Below, in pieces: positions 28,325 to 38,886 of a stretch of 64,000 nt of DNA. Source of the DNA: Citrobacter sp. Awk 4 (GTDB lineage Bacteria > Pseudomonadota > Gammaproteobacteria > Enterobacterales > Enterobacteriaceae); assembly GCF_028069725.1 (NCBI RefSeq), contig NZ_JANEWG010000004.1, positions 84,675 through 148,674 on the forward strand. Reading direction: 5' to 3'. The translations under genes were made by a program, and so were the position numbers. The stretch's first letter is position 1, and each line of letters opens with the position of its first letter. The notes beneath the pieces are model-generated. The model was not told where the DNA came from. It did not search any database and saw nothing but the letters and a program-made list of their open reading frames with translations.

Positions 28325-28382
28325 GGTTTTCAATGTTCACCACTTCTTATTCGAGGTGGTGAATATTCATTTTTACTGTTGA

Positions 28383-31300
28383 TTAAAACATCTTTTTAAA
28401 GCCAATAGAGGCATTAATCGGCGCTTCAACCTGAGCTTTACTTCCGCCATTACTGAATTGGGTGCCCAATTCGCCGTAGACCTGCAGATCTCTGTCAATT
28501 GTCCAGGTCATACCGGCCGCCACTTCGGTACTGGAATACTGCTGAGAAGATTCCAGTGTCGTGGTCGTTACGGCGTTGCTGAAGTGCGTTTTGTCTTTTG
28601 AACCCAGACCCTGCCACAGGTTTACACGACCGTAAGGCTGGATTTTGCCGTGATTCGTATCGTAATCCGCCACCAGGCGAACGCCGAGGCGGGCAGTGAA
28701 CGAATCTGCCGTATCCATTTTCACCTTGGTTTTGGTTGAGCCATTCAGTGTGCTGTCGTCAAAGTCACTGTACTGATAGATCAATTGAGCTTGCGGTTCC
28801 AGACTCCAGGCGCTGGCGCCTAAGCGGAACGGTTTACCCACTTCGGTTGACGCCGTCAGCGTATTGCCTTTCACGGTGTACGAATCGCTATTACCCGATG
28901 CTGCCAGGCGGGAATCATGGTTGCCGTACTGCAGAACGTTATCAACATACATGCCGGTTTCAGAGAACCAGGTGGCATAACCGCCAATGTAGAAACCATT
29001 GTCGTCGATATTGCCGCCTTTACCGGCGCTGCCAACTTTGGTGCCATTCACGCTGCTGTCGATATCCAGGACGCTGGCGTAAACCCCGGCTTTCCAGTTT
29101 GCGCCGCCGTAAAGATCGGCGCCGACCTGAATCCCGGTGGTGTGGCTGCTGGTTTCTGTCCCCGTCGCATCATCCAGTTTGGTTTTTCCGGAGTAACCGA
29201 TCATCCGTGCCCAGGCGCGGTTGTCTTCATCGATGCCTGGCTTGATATCATCCCCCATACGCTGGTGCATATTACCCAGCAGGCTGAGATCACCCTGGCG
29301 TACAACGCTCGCGAGGCCGTTGATCAACATCGTTTCTGGACGGTATTCGCTTCTGAGGTACCAGTTTTCGCCCTGACCCTGTGCGTTACCGGCGTGCAGT
29401 TGATACTCAAAGGCGCCGGCCGCCATACGATCAGAGGCCAGATGGAAGGCGTCCTGCGTGCTCTGCGCGGTGGTGGTAGCGCCGTTCAGGGCGGTAACGA
29501 CTTCGATACCATCGCCGACGGTCGGCGCGCCCAGCCCGGAACCGTCGACATCCAGCAATGTACTCCCGCTCGCTTTACCGCCGTCGATGATCAAACGGTC
29601 TGCAATACCGTTGCCGCTCGCATCCTGCGAAGCCGCAATTTTCAGCGTACCGCCTTTCGCGTTGTAATCCCCTTTCACGGTTAAAGTGGAGCCGACCTGT
29701 TGGCCGAGGAGTGAAACATCGCCGTTGTTAGCCAGTCCCGCTACCGTTTGGTTGTAACCCTGGGTGTTCAGAGTCGTACCTTCAAACACATAGTGCTGCG
29801 ATGCCGCGCTCAGGGTGTTTTCGCCACCGGCTTGCAGTACGCCATTGGCGACCAGAGTGACGCCGCTATAGCTGTTGGAACCTTCCAGTATCGTCGTACC
29901 GCTACCGGTTTGCAGCAACTGGCCGGTACCGCTGATATTGCCGTTGATGGCATAGGTATTGGCACGGTTGATATTTAATGCGCCGTTATCAACGATGTCG
30001 CCCTGGATGCTACCGATATTGCCGCCGGTGCCCAGTTGCAATGTGCCCTGTGCGATGGTGGTGCCACCGGTGTAGCTGTTGTCCTGGGTTAACGTTAAGA
30101 CCCCTTTACCGGTTTTGGTGAGCTGACCGTTACCTTCAACGTCTGTCAACAGCGCCACATTGTGGCTGTTGGTGTCGAAGGTGCCGCCGCCGGATTCCAG
30201 CGTGACCTGACGCGCGGTGTTGAAGGCTGCGCCATATTTCAGCGTACCGCCGTTAAAGGTGATGCCGGTTCCAGCCGCCCCCAGATTCTTATCACCGGAA
30301 ACCTGCAGCGTACCGGCCGTAATGGTGGTACCGCCGCTGTAGGTGTTGTCGCCATTGAGGATCAACGTCCCCAAATCGCCCTTATTCAGACCGCCGGTGC
30401 CGCGGATCTGGCTGTCGATGGTGGCGATGTATTTCGCGCCATCCACGGTGCCGTCGCCGACGCGAATCAGCGTATTCGCCGTGTTGGTGGTAATCGCCTC
30501 ACCACCTACGTGATAACCGTCAGTGGCGAACTGCGCCCCGCTGATGATCACATCACCTTTGCTGTTATCGACGGTCACATTGCCTGCTTCCCCCTGGAAG
30601 ACGGCAAATGCGGCGTCGGTGAACGGCGCATTGAGAATGCCTTCCGGCGTGGATTCGTCGGTGGTCCAGTTGTCGTTGCCTTTGCTGGACTGCCAGATGC
30701 CGTCACCGCCGTTGATCACGCCATTGTTTTTCAGCTCGCCGTTTTCACCGCCGGTACCGTCCCAGAAACGCAGGGTGAGCCCGGCGTGATTGACCAGGTT
30801 CACCTGGTTTTTGACCGAGGTCTGCACGTACAGGCTGTCTGCCGCTTCCGGCGCATTGGCAATATCCATCACATTGTTGGTCAATGCGCCGGTGTAATTG
30901 ATGACGCGGTAAACCCCAACGTCAAAACTTCCGCCCGGTGTGGTTTCAATATTCAGCTTACCGTCGAGGGTGAGATCGCCGTTCACGTTGATCAGATCGT
31001 TAAATGCGCCCCCCGGCGTGTTGGCCAGGCCGAACTGATAATCCAGCTGGGAATTGTCGCTCAGGTTCAGAGCACCGGTGGTGAGTTTACCGACGCTATT
31101 CAGCGCGGCACCCGCCGTGATGTGGCCGTTGTCTTCCACATTAACGGTACCGCCGATAATTCCGTCACCACCGAGCGTTGCGCCGGATTTCACTGTCACC
31201 AGACCCGTTGCCGCAGACTGATTCCCGTTCACCAGCAGGACGCCCTGGTCGACGTCCGTGGTGCCGGTGTAGGTGTTATCACCGGTTAGGGTCAGCGTAC

Positions 31301-34300
31301 CATCGCCAATTTTCACCAGACTGCCGTCAGTGCCGCTGATGATGCCGCTGATGGTGTCATCAAGACTCAGATTGCCCAGCGACAAACGCTTATCGCCCAA
31401 CTCAACGTTACCGGCGCCGGAAAGTGAACCGATAGAGGTCGCGCTATTGACGCCGCGAATATCGACGTTGCCGCCCGCCTGGTTTTTCACCTGGGCCATT
31501 TCCGCCAGGGCGTTATCGGCAAAGGTCATCAGCCCGCTGTTGGTGACAATCGCGTTGCCGCCGCTGGCGTCATCCTGCAGCGCCAGAGTGCTGTCGCTGG
31601 AAACGGCAATGCGTGAATTTCCTGCGGTGGTGTTGTCGGTAAACACTGCGGTTGAACCGCTGTTCAGGTTGATTTTGGCGTTTTCCGCCGTCGCCTGTTG
31701 CGAGAAGATGGCTTTCGCTTTCTCGGTTAAATTCAGGGTTGAACCGGCTGCGGTGACCGTATCGGCCAGCGTTAACAGACTGTCTGCAATGTTCATGGTG
31801 AGCGATTGCAGACTGGTATCTGCGCCGCTGACGTTGAGCGTAGCGCCTTTGTTCATCTCCACCGTGCTGCTGGCGTTGCTGCCGAATGCGCCGGTTTTGC
31901 TGACGTTTACCGTGACGTTGTTGGCTTTGCCGGTCCCGGCAATTTCGGTTGTGCCCTGGTAGCTGTTGGCCCGGTCAAACGTCAGGGTACTGCCCGCCGT
32001 GCTGGAGCTGCTGGTTACCTTCAGTTTACCCGCGCCCGTGATATCGCCAGTTGGGGTGAACTGATGCGAGTTCAGATCAAAGATCTCGGCATCTTTATTC
32101 GCGCCCAGGGTGATGGTCCGGTCGGTGCTCAGATCGGCGCCCAGTTGCAGCGTCGAGGCATTGTTAATAGTAAGTCCTGTACCGGCCTGACCCAGGTTTT
32201 TGTCGCTGGAGATTTGCAGCGTACCGCCGTCAATGCGCGTTCCGCCACGGTATTCGTTTTCGCCGCTTAAGATCAGACGACCCAAATCCGTTTTCACCAG
32301 CGTCAGTTTATCGGCGCTGTCGCCTTCGAGAATCCGCGACTCGATGGTTGCGGTAACGTCAGCCCCAGCAGCACCTTCGCCGACGCGCAGCATCAGTTCG
32401 TTGCCGCCTGCGGTGGTGGCATAACCGTTCAGCGCATCGCCTTTGACCACGTAACCGTCGGTGCCAAACTGCGCACCGGAGAACGCAACTTTCCCTGCGG
32501 CGTCATCCACCTCAACGGTACCGGCTTTGCCGGTAAAGACAGCGAACGCTTTTTGCGCCCACGGCGCGTTGCCATTGCCGTCTTGTTGCGTCCAGTTGTT
32601 GTCGCCGTTGTCGCCGATAGCCATCCACTTACCGTCGCCGCCGTCGATAGCGCCGTTGCCTTCAATACCGGATTTACCGTGATTGCTGCCGGAGGTTTGT
32701 CCGTCCCAGAATTGCAGGGTGACGCCGTTGGCGTTGACCAGGTTCACCTGATTTTTCAGGATGGTCTGCACAAAAATATTGCTCTTATCCTGACCGCTCG
32801 GCACGCTTCCCAGATCCAGCGTTTGGTTGTCCAGGCTGCCGCCATAGTTATAAATGCGGTAGACGCCAGGGCCGAACTGCCCGCCTGCGCTTTCGGTGAC
32901 GTTCAGCGTACCGTCCAGCTTCAGGTCGCCTGCAACATCTACCAAATCGTTACGCGCGCCGCCGGGTACAAAAGCTTGTCCAAGCTGGAAATCGGAGGTG
33001 GTCTGGCTGCCCAGTTTCAGACTGCCGTTAATGGTCAGTGTACCTGCGCCGCCATCGCCAGCGCTGATGATCGAGCTGTTATTCATGGCGACGTCGCCGC
33101 CAATCACGCCAACCCCACCCAGGGTGGCACTGCCGTTGACGTCCGTTGCACCGGTCGCCGCGCTCTGATCGCCATTGACCAGTAGCGTACCTTTTTCAAC
33201 CGTGGTCTGGCCTTTATAGGTGTTGTCACCTTTCAGACGCGTCGTACCGTCGCCAATTTGCTGCAACGCGCCAGTCCCGGAAATGACCCCATTTAACCGT
33301 ACGTCGTCAGAACGGTTAATCGCCAGCAGGCCGTTATCAAGAATACTGGAAACTTCAGCAATTCCCCCATTGGTGCCGCCAACGCCTAACTGAAGCGTCC
33401 CGGTATTATCAATGGTGGTGGAGCCGGTATAGGTGTTGTTGGCAGTAAAAATGGTGGTGCCGCCAGCCGCGCGTTCAAAGCGACCGTCGCCGCTGATAAT
33501 CCCGGAATACACTTGCTGTGCGCCGACGCCGTCACCCAGGGTATCAAAAATAACCCGACTGCCGCTACCGCTGGTGTTTACCGCGTAATTGTTGATCGTT
33601 GCCGCGCTGCTGCTTGTTTCACGGTGATCGCCCGTGCGCAGCGTCGCGCCATCGTTGACGGAAATGGTTTCGCTTTTCAGCTTCAGATCTTCAACGATAC
33701 GCATGTCCGCCTGCGCGCCGGTGAGGGTTAACGAATCCCAGCCAGCGCCAATATTGGTGCCGGTGCTGAGGTTATCCGCCGTCAGGCTGCCAATTTTGGC
33801 CGCATCACCGTGTGTATTGGTGAAGGTGAGGGCGTTACCGCTCCCCGCCTGGGTGGTGATATGACGGGTCTCTTTCAGAGAGACGTTGCCGATTTTCGCG
33901 TTGTTGTTGCCGTTGGTGCCATCGAAATTCACTTCACCGGCAAAGGTGCCTTGATTCCAGGTAAAGTTATCGCTACCGCGACCGGTGTTAATGATCCCGA
34001 CGGTTTTACCGCTGATAGTGATGGTGTCATTGCCGAGACCCGACTGGATAGCAATCGCCCGATCGCTTGCCGCCTGAAGGGTTCCGCTGTTGCTGATCGA
34101 TTTACCGTTATTACCGCTGGCATCAATAACGGCTTTGCCGCTGGTGCTGTTGGAGATAATGGTGCCGCTGTTGGCTAACGCAGAGACATTTTGGGCAATG
34201 ATGGCTGAACCACCGGTCGTATCCTGAACGGTGATGTTGGCCCTGGTGGTGAGATTGCCGTTGGTTTTGGCGAGGATCCCGCTACCCGTGGCGTTGTTGG

Positions 34301-37300
34301 TGTCGTTATGCACCAGTACGGTGTAGCCCGTGCCGATGTTCAGATTGCCAGTAGTGGCGGTGCCATCTTGTTTTTCAAAGGCAAAACCGGTGCCTGCGCC
34401 TGTTACGTTCAGTTTATTATTGGAGCCGTCTTTTACGTTCAGCTCAACGCTGGTGCGGATACCCGGACCGTCGTTGGCGGTGATGGTGACGTCGTTAAGG
34501 GTAATGTCTGAGCGTTCTGCATTGTTCTGGATCCCCGCACCGCTTCCCAGCGCTTTGATCGTAACGCCCTGTGCGCTCAACGAACCTGCGCCCGCTTCCA
34601 GACGGATACCGTCGGCGGTGCCTTTGGTGGTGATGGCGTCGGGTTGACCGCCTGTGCCAGAGGAGATGCTCAGGCGCGCGTCTTTGGCTAACAGAACACC
34701 TGCCGTGCCATCATCTACCTCAATGGTGCCGAGCTTTTTAATCTGCGCATCGCTGCCGGAAGCGCGAACGCCAATCCCATCGGCGACATGCAAAACAGAC
34801 GTGGAGTTGTTGGTAAAGCGCCCGCCCTGTTGAACATCGACGCCGATGCTGTTTTTGCTGGCGAGATCGATAAGCGCTTTACCGTCGAGAATCAGATTGC
34901 CCAGATTTTTCGTGACGTAGGCAATGACGTTATTACCACCGGCGACAGAGGTGATTTTAGCGTTGGACGTCAGCGTGGTGTCCCTTGCCGAACCGTCGTT
35001 GTCTTTGCCATTTAACTTATGCGCCTGTCCGTCGACAATCCCGGCGGTGGTGTCGGTACCGGTCAAAGTAATGGTCGTTTTATCGCTGATGCTCCCGATG
35101 GCTCCGCCTTCGATGATCAGGGCAGCGGCACCAGCGCCTTCTACTGTGAAGGTGGCTTCGCCGGTATCCACCGTACTGCCCACACCGGTGGCGAGAACGC
35201 CCGTTGAATTTTCACCCTTTAAGGTCAGTTCAAGATTGGAAGGGGTATTAGTGCCTGGGCTCGTGGTGTTCCCGTCAAACATCGCGCCTTTGGCGATACG
35301 GAAAATGGTCGTCCGTGCCTGGCCGTTGTCATTCATCACCGCTTCGCCAATATTGGCCGTAGCACCCTTACCAAACAGGTAATAGCCAATCTGGTCAGTG
35401 TTATTGAATGTCGGACTACTGATGCTGTCGACGTTGGCCACGGCGTTGTCGCGCACATGCACGCCGATATTACCGGCTTCCTGCAACGTGATGTGAGAAT
35501 TCACATTGGCGGTGGCGCGATTAGCATCGTTCCCCTCAACCCAAACGGCATAGTTACGGTCGGTGGTCCCGCCTTTACCGGCGACGGTAATCGTACCAGT
35601 GGCGCTGGTGGTGGCTTGAGCCTCTTTGTTCGTGGCGCTGATGTGAATACCGACGTTATCGGTGCCGTTAACGTTAATCTGACCATCATTGCGGATGACC
35701 TGATTGTTCTCTGCACCGCTGTCGCGAACGGATATCCCGTAGTTTTTGCTGACACCGCCGGACTTATCACCGTTCACCGTAATGGTGCCGGTGTTGACAA
35801 TATCACCTGTGGCGGTTCCGACCAGGATACCTGCGGCATTACGCACGCCGGTGCCGAGTGTGATGTTACCGTGGTTGGTGACATCGCCTGCGCTTTTGGT
35901 CATGATCCCGGCGCTTTGGCTGGAACCGCCAGGCATTAACACATTCTGAGTCGTATCGTTGGCATCGCGTCCCAGAGAAATGGTGGCGCCTTTTTCGTTG
36001 ACGAACGTGGCGTTTCCATCAACTTCAACACCGTAGGCGGTGCCTTTTCCAAAGGACTTGCCATCTTTGCTCCCGTCCACGACATTGATTTGCCCTTTGT
36101 TAACCCCGGTCGTTTCACCGGAAAGTTGCATCCCGATAGCCAGCGTCAGCGAGGTGTTGGGTCGGGTGTCGCTCCAGGGATCGGCGGCAGAGGCGGTGCC
36201 ATAGTCATCCGTGGTAATGGCCTGATTGATGGTGCCGTTGTTGGTGACGGTACTGGAATTCAGCCCCTGCATCCCATACGCGCCATAGCTGTTGACATTC
36301 TGATTGCCGTTCTTGTCGATAAACAGCCCGGAGTTGATGATGCCGTTGTTGGTGGCGGTTGAATTATCGGCCAGCATACCGATTGCCAGACTCAGCCCGG
36401 CAGAGGTACGTAACGCGTTGAGTTCGCCCTGGTTATTGATGGTGCCGCCGCCAGTCGCTTTCATGACGCCATTGATGCTGCCGTCAACTGCCAGAATCGA
36501 GCCCTTCTGGATAGTACCGGTGGTTCCCTGACCGTTGGCGTAAACAGCATGTAACTCGCCGCTACTCGCCGTCGCATTGTTATTATGTGAAAGGCCGTCG
36601 GTCCAGACGTCGTAATCCCAGTTGATGCTGTCGGAGGATTTGCCAGAATTCAGCAGGCCGTCGATAAGCGACGCATATTTTGCCTGTGCATCAGAGACTT
36701 TCGTGACGACGCCAGCATCCAGCCACAGCTGAATCTGGCTGACTTTTTTGCCATCAGGAGAGACGGTTGCATCGTTGCTGGTGCCCAACAACCAGTCATT
36801 GAATTCCGCTAACCCTGCAACATCGGTAATCGAAAAGGTCCGGTTGCCGGCCTTGACAACATTGCCGTCTTTGTCATAGCCGTAAGTCATGATGGTGACG
36901 TCGTTGCCGAAGGTATCGGTTGTCGTTCCACTCTTAAATTCTTTACTGGGAACGACCGGTGCTGCGCCAAACCTGACATAGTTATCCGATTGCCAGTTGA
37001 CCTGACTCTTATCGTTTTGTGCTTCCAGCAGCGAGGAGTCTTTGGCCATTAACTCAATGGTATTGGCCTTTGCGCTGGCATTCTGCGTATCGTCGCCAAT
37101 GTTCAGGTTGGCTGTTGCGCCATCAGTGGCAAGAGCAAAGCCAAACTGCTTATAAATCTTTACCTGTTTGGCGTCGTAGGTATTTAAAACGACAGAACCG
37201 AGATCCATAACTTGAAGAAAGTTCGCCAAATCACTGGTGTCGAACACTTTGATCGACGCCGTATTCTCTGGGTCTGCAGGATCGGAAATACCGAAATCAA

Positions 37301-37787
37301 CGTTTTGCGAAGGCATGGCGGATTGATAATGGAACAGGTAGCCAGACAGTTGGTCGACGGTGGTGATCTTCGAGGTGGTCTTACCATCGGCGCTGGTGCC
37401 CGTCAGGGTGATTTTTCCCGCTTTCAGGAGTTCCGCGATAGTCGTGGAATCAACGACGCCACTCTGACCGTACTCAATGTCAGGGAGAGCGCCGCTGATG
37501 TTCAGCACTTTTTGGGAGTCCAGGTCTTTATATAAGAAACCGTAGTTATCGACTCCGTCGTGCACACCTGCGGAGATCGGCGTGTTGAAATCTATGGAGA
37601 TATCATGATTACCGGTGGCAATTAATGGGGCGGCAGACGCGACCACGGATACACCGGTTAATGCGGTTGCGGCAAGGATGCTCACAGATTTACGCGTGCT
37701 GCTTTTTTTCTTCCCACGGGATAATTCGGAAACGACGACCCAGAGACCGAGTGCCGCGTTCCAAATAATGCTGTAAACCTTATTCAT
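28383..37787 (-). CDS. giant type V autotransporter adhesin
   Basis: 3134 residues. An extended signal peptide region (ESPR; MNKVYSIIWNAALGLWVVVS at residues 1-20) leads to a cleavage site near residue 52 (VVASA). The passenger is a beta-helix rich in Asn, Gly, Thr and Ser with many GDNTYTGTT-type repeats of the autotransporter-associated beta-strand family. Two related modules of about 390 residues lie near 1500-1890 and 2150-2540. The last 280 or so residues are the 12-strand translocator barrel, ending in IGFKKMF with a terminal Phe. It is exported by Sec, inserted by BAM and displayed on the surface, presumably for adhesion, aggregation or biofilm. No protease or lipase motif seen. Expression is likely governed by the nearby LuxR-type genes. 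Confidence 0.93.
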   Translation of the reverse strand: MNKVYSIIWNAALGLWVVVSELSRGKKKSSTRKSVSILAATALTGVSVVASAAPLIATGNHDISIDFNTPISAGVHDGVDNYGFLYKDLDSQKVLNISGALPDIEYGQSGVVDSTTIAELLKAGKITLTGTSADGKTTSKITTVDQLSGYLFHYQSAMPSQNVDFGISDPADPENTASIKVFDTSDLANFLQVMDLGSVVLNTYDAKQVKIYKQFGFALATDGATANLNIGDDTQNASAKANTIELMAKDSSLLEAQNDKSQVNWQSDNYVRFGAAPVVPSKEFKSGTTTDTFGNDVTIMTYGYDKDGNVVKAGNRTFSITDVAGLAEFNDWLLGTSNDATVSPDGKKVSQIQLWLDAGVVTKVSDAQAKYASLIDGLLNSGKSSDSINWDYDVWTDGLSHNNNATASSGELHAVYANGQGTTGTIQKGSILAVDGSINGVMKATGGGTINNQGELNALRTSAGLSLAIGMLADNSTATNNGIINSGLFIDKNGNQNVNSYGAYGMQGLNSSTVTNNGTINQAITTDDYGTASAADPWSDTRPNTSLTLAIGMQLSGETTGVNKGQINVVDGSKDGKSFGKGTAYGVEVDGNATFVNEKGATISLGRDANDTTQNVLMPGGSSQSAGIMTKSAGDVTNHGNITLGTGVRNAAGILVGTATGDIVNTGTITVNGDKSGGVSKNYGISVRDSGAENNQVIRNDGQINVNGTDNVGIHISATNKEAQATTSATGTITVAGKGGTTDRNYAVWVEGNDANRATANVNSHITLQEAGNIGVHVRDNAVANVDSISSPTFNNTDQIGYYLFGKGATANIGEAVMNDNGQARTTIFRIAKGAMFDGNTTSPGTNTPSNLELTLKGENSTGVLATGVGSTVDTGEATFTVEGAGAAALIIEGGAIGSISDKTTITLTGTDTTAGIVDGQAHKLNGKDNDGSARDTTLTSNAKITSVAGGNNVIAYVTKNLGNLILDGKALIDLASKNSIGVDVQQGGRFTNNSTSVLHVADGIGVRASGSDAQIKKLGTIEVDDGTAGVLLAKDARLSISSGTGGQPDAITTKGTADGIRLEAGAGSLSAQGVTIKALGSGAGIQNNAERSDITLNDVTITANDGPGIRTSVELNVKDGSNNKLNVTGAGTGFAFEKQDGTATTGNLNIGTGYTVLVHNDTNNATGSGILAKTNGNLTTRANITVQDTTGGSAIIAQNVSALANSGTIISNSTSGKAVIDASGNNGKSISNSGTLQAASDRAIAIQSGLGNDTITISGKTVGIINTGRGSDNFTWNQGTFAGEVNFDGTNGNNNAKIGNVSLKETRHITTQAGSGNALTFTNTHGDAAKIGSLTADNLSTGTNIGAGWDSLTLTGAQADMRIVEDLKLKSETISVNDGATLRTGDHRETSSSAATINNYAVNTSGSGSRVIFDTLGDGVGAQQVYSGIISGDGRFERAAGGTTIFTANNTYTGSTTIDNTGTLQLGVGGTNGGIAEVSSILDNGLLAINRSDDVRLNGVISGTGALQQIGDGTTRLKGDNTYKGQTTVEKGTLLVNGDQSAATGATDVNGSATLGGVGVIGGDVAMNNSSIISAGDGGAGTLTINGSLKLGSQTTSDFQLGQAFVPGGARNDLVDVAGDLKLDGTLNVTESAGGQFGPGVYRIYNYGGSLDNQTLDLGSVPSGQDKSNIFVQTILKNQVNLVNANGVTLQFWDGQTSGSNHGKSGIEGNGAIDGGDGKWMAIGDNGDNNWTQQDGNGNAPWAQKAFAVFTGKAGTVEVDDAAGKVAFSGAQFGTDGYVVKGDALNGYATTAGGNELMLRVGEGAAGADVTATIESRILEGDSADKLTLVKTDLGRLILSGENEYRGGTRIDGGTLQISSDKNLGQAGTGLTINNASTLQLGADLSTDRTITLGANKDAEIFDLNSHQFTPTGDITGAGKLKVTSSSSTAGSTLTFDRANSYQGTTEIAGTGKANNVTVNVSKTGAFGSNASSTVEMNKGATLNVSGADTSLQSLTMNIADSLLTLADTVTAAGSTLNLTEKAKAIFSQQATAENAKINLNSGSTAVFTDNTTAGNSRIAVSSDSTLALQDDASGGNAIVTNSGLMTFADNALAEMAQVKNQAGGNVDIRGVNSATSIGSLSGAGNVELGDKRLSLGNLSLDDTISGIISGTDGSLVKIGDGTLTLTGDNTYTGTTDVDQGVLLVNGNQSAATGLVTVKSGATLGGDGIIGGTVNVEDNGHITAGAALNSVGKLTTGALNLSDNSQLDYQFGLANTPGGAFNDLINVNGDLTLDGKLNIETTPGGSFDVGVYRVINYTGALTNNVMDIANAPEAADSLYVQTSVKNQVNLVNHAGLTLRFWDGTGGENGELKNNGVINGGDGIWQSSKGNDNWTTDESTPEGILNAPFTDAAFAVFQGEAGNVTVDNSKGDVIISGAQFATDGYHVGGEAITTNTANTLIRVGDGTVDGAKYIATIDSQIRGTGGLNKGDLGTLILNGDNTYSGGTTITAGTLQVSGDKNLGAAGTGITFNGGTLKYGAAFNTARQVTLESGGGTFDTNSHNVALLTDVEGNGQLTKTGKGVLTLTQDNSYTGGTTIAQGTLQLGTGGNIGSIQGDIVDNGALNINRANTYAINGNISGTGQLLQTGSGTTILEGSNSYSGVTLVANGVLQAGGENTLSAASQHYVFEGTTLNTQGYNQTVAGLANNGDVSLLGQQVGSTLTVKGDYNAKGGTLKIAASQDASGNGIADRLIIDGGKASGSTLLDVDGSGLGAPTVGDGIEVVTALNGATTTAQSTQDAFHLASDRMAAGAFEYQLHAGNAQGQGENWYLRSEYRPETMLINGLASVVRQGDLSLLGNMHQRMGDDIKPGIDEDNRAWARMIGYSGKTKLDDATGTETSSHTTGIQVGADLYGGANWKAGVYASVLDIDSSVNGTKVGSAGKGGNIDDNGFYIGGYATWFSETGMYVDNVLQYGNHDSRLAASGNSDSYTVKGNTLTASTEVGKPFRLGASAWSLEPQAQLIYQYSDFDDSTLNGSTKTKVKMDTADSFTARLGVRLVADYDTNHGKIQPYGRVNLWQGLGSKDKTHFSNAVTTTTLESSQQYSSTEVAAGMTWTIDRDLQVYGELGTQFSNGGSKAQVEAPINASIGFKKMF
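30180..33290 (-). repeat. two diverged copies of a 1.2-kb module inside the autotransporter gene
   Basis: Positions about 32105-33290 and 30180-31330 encode colinear stretches: IGDGT...GDNTY, LLVNG(D/N)QSAATG, NQVNLVN, then FWDG, AFAVF, (I/F)SGAQF.TDGY and GDKNLG.AGTG. The order and spacing of about a dozen such strips are conserved, so this is a tandem-type duplication within the passenger and not chance repeats. Confidence 0.75.
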
Positions 37788-37980
37788 ATATAACCCTCAT
37801 CTGCATTTCTGTTTTGCATGTGTTAATACGTTGAGTTGTTGGCTGTGTTTGGCTCGCGGAGTGCTGCCTGAGTGTTGATTTTTTGAAAATAGAAAGTCCT
37901 TCCGGGCGAAGCGGAATTAAAGTGGTGAAGATAAGATGCGTTATTAAAATATCTGGTGATTCATTCCTTAAACCAGTGTT

Positions 37981-38559
37981 CTACAGCTGGCTATACTGAG
38001 AAATCATATATTTCAGTCGGGTATTATTGTGTCCCAGCTTTTTGGCAATATTGCTTTTATAGGCGCTGATGGTTTTCTCGCTTTTGTGCGATGCTCCGGC
38101 GATTTGGGAAAGCGACCAGCCGCGGGCAAACAGCATCATCACGTTGAACTCGTTGACCGTCATTGGGTTGGCTAATGGTTTAGCCGGGCATGGCTTTTTA
38201 TTATTGATAATACTGGTTATTTTTTGCAGGGTGGCGTCGAGGGAATCACGAATATTCAGAAACGCCAGGCGCATCCCGCAAACGGTCTGGAAGAGAGAGA
38301 ATGTGTTTTCATCGGCTAAAACGATGATCGTCGCAGAAGGGCGTAATGACATGGCGCGGATAATTCCGGCGTATTTTAAAGCCTCACTTTCACTTGGGTT
38401 AATGATGAAATAATCCGCATTGCGTGATATTTCTTTTCCCGCCGAAAGTGTTTGAGAGGAGTGGAATTCCATATCAACAAATAGCATTGTGCCGCGCAGG
38501 ATATTTCGCATGCCCAGCCAGGTGTGAAATGACTCACCTAAAAAAATAGCTTTTGGCAT
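37981..38559 (-). CDS. LuxR-type regulator, BglJ/YjjQ-like
   Basis: 192 residues. The C-terminal HTH (MTVNEFNVMMLFARGWSLSQIAG, then SEKTISAYKSNIAKKLG) is closer to BglJ and YjjQ of E. coli than to receiver-linked LuxR proteins. The N-terminal 120 residues look like a receiver fold without the phospho-Asp. BglJ and YjjQ are RcsB-dependent partners, so this protein may also act with RcsB; that is inference. It sits directly upstream of the autotransporter on the same strand with a 193-base gap, the natural candidate for its specific regulator. It differs from the other LuxR-type gene at 26582. Confidence 0.8.
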   Translation of the reverse strand: MPKAIFLGESFHTWLGMRNILRGTMLFVDMEFHSSQTLSAGKEISRNADYFIINPSESEALKYAGIIRAMSLRPSATIIVLADENTFSLFQTVCGMRLAFLNIRDSLDATLQKITSIINNKKPCPAKPLANPMTVNEFNVMMLFARGWSLSQIAGASHKSEKTISAYKSNIAKKLGHNNTRLKYMISQYSQL

Positions 38560-38868
38560 AACGATCTCCTTGAATTTGGGTGCAGCATATCGCCCCTTTT
38601 TTCAACCATTAAAAAAGGGTCTGTCTCACGTTATAAATACGGTTGGATACAGGCGTATATTCGTGCGCGTACTGAACGCTGTTCAGGCATCCTGATTTAT
38701 TCGATATTCGCTGTCTTTAATTGAATTTGTAACTACTCATTACGATGAATATTACTCTTAGCCAAAATGTAAGATAAATCGTTTATTTCAGTACACTGGG
38801 TGTGATTGATAGATTTCGCTTATGGATGGCCTGTAACGTCTGGTGACTCATCGGCAAAAGACAGCCAA

Positions 38869-38886
38869 ATCCTAAGTGATTAGGAT
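38869..38886. promoter_or_regulatory. 18-base perfect palindrome, candidate operator
   Basis: Seven-base arms ATCCTAA and TTAGGAT with spacer GTGA, about 310 bases upstream of the LuxR-type gene. The arm TCCTAA/TTAGGA is also the half-site type found in RcsB-related boxes, here in everted order. Binding factor not known. Confidence 0.35.

Noticed and set aside
28736..36531. Many long plus-strand frames (up to 375 codons, e.g. 30162-31289) opposite the autotransporter
   Set aside because: They mirror the repetitive, GC-biased codons of the passenger on the other strand, have no ribosome sites or family motifs, and stack in several frames.
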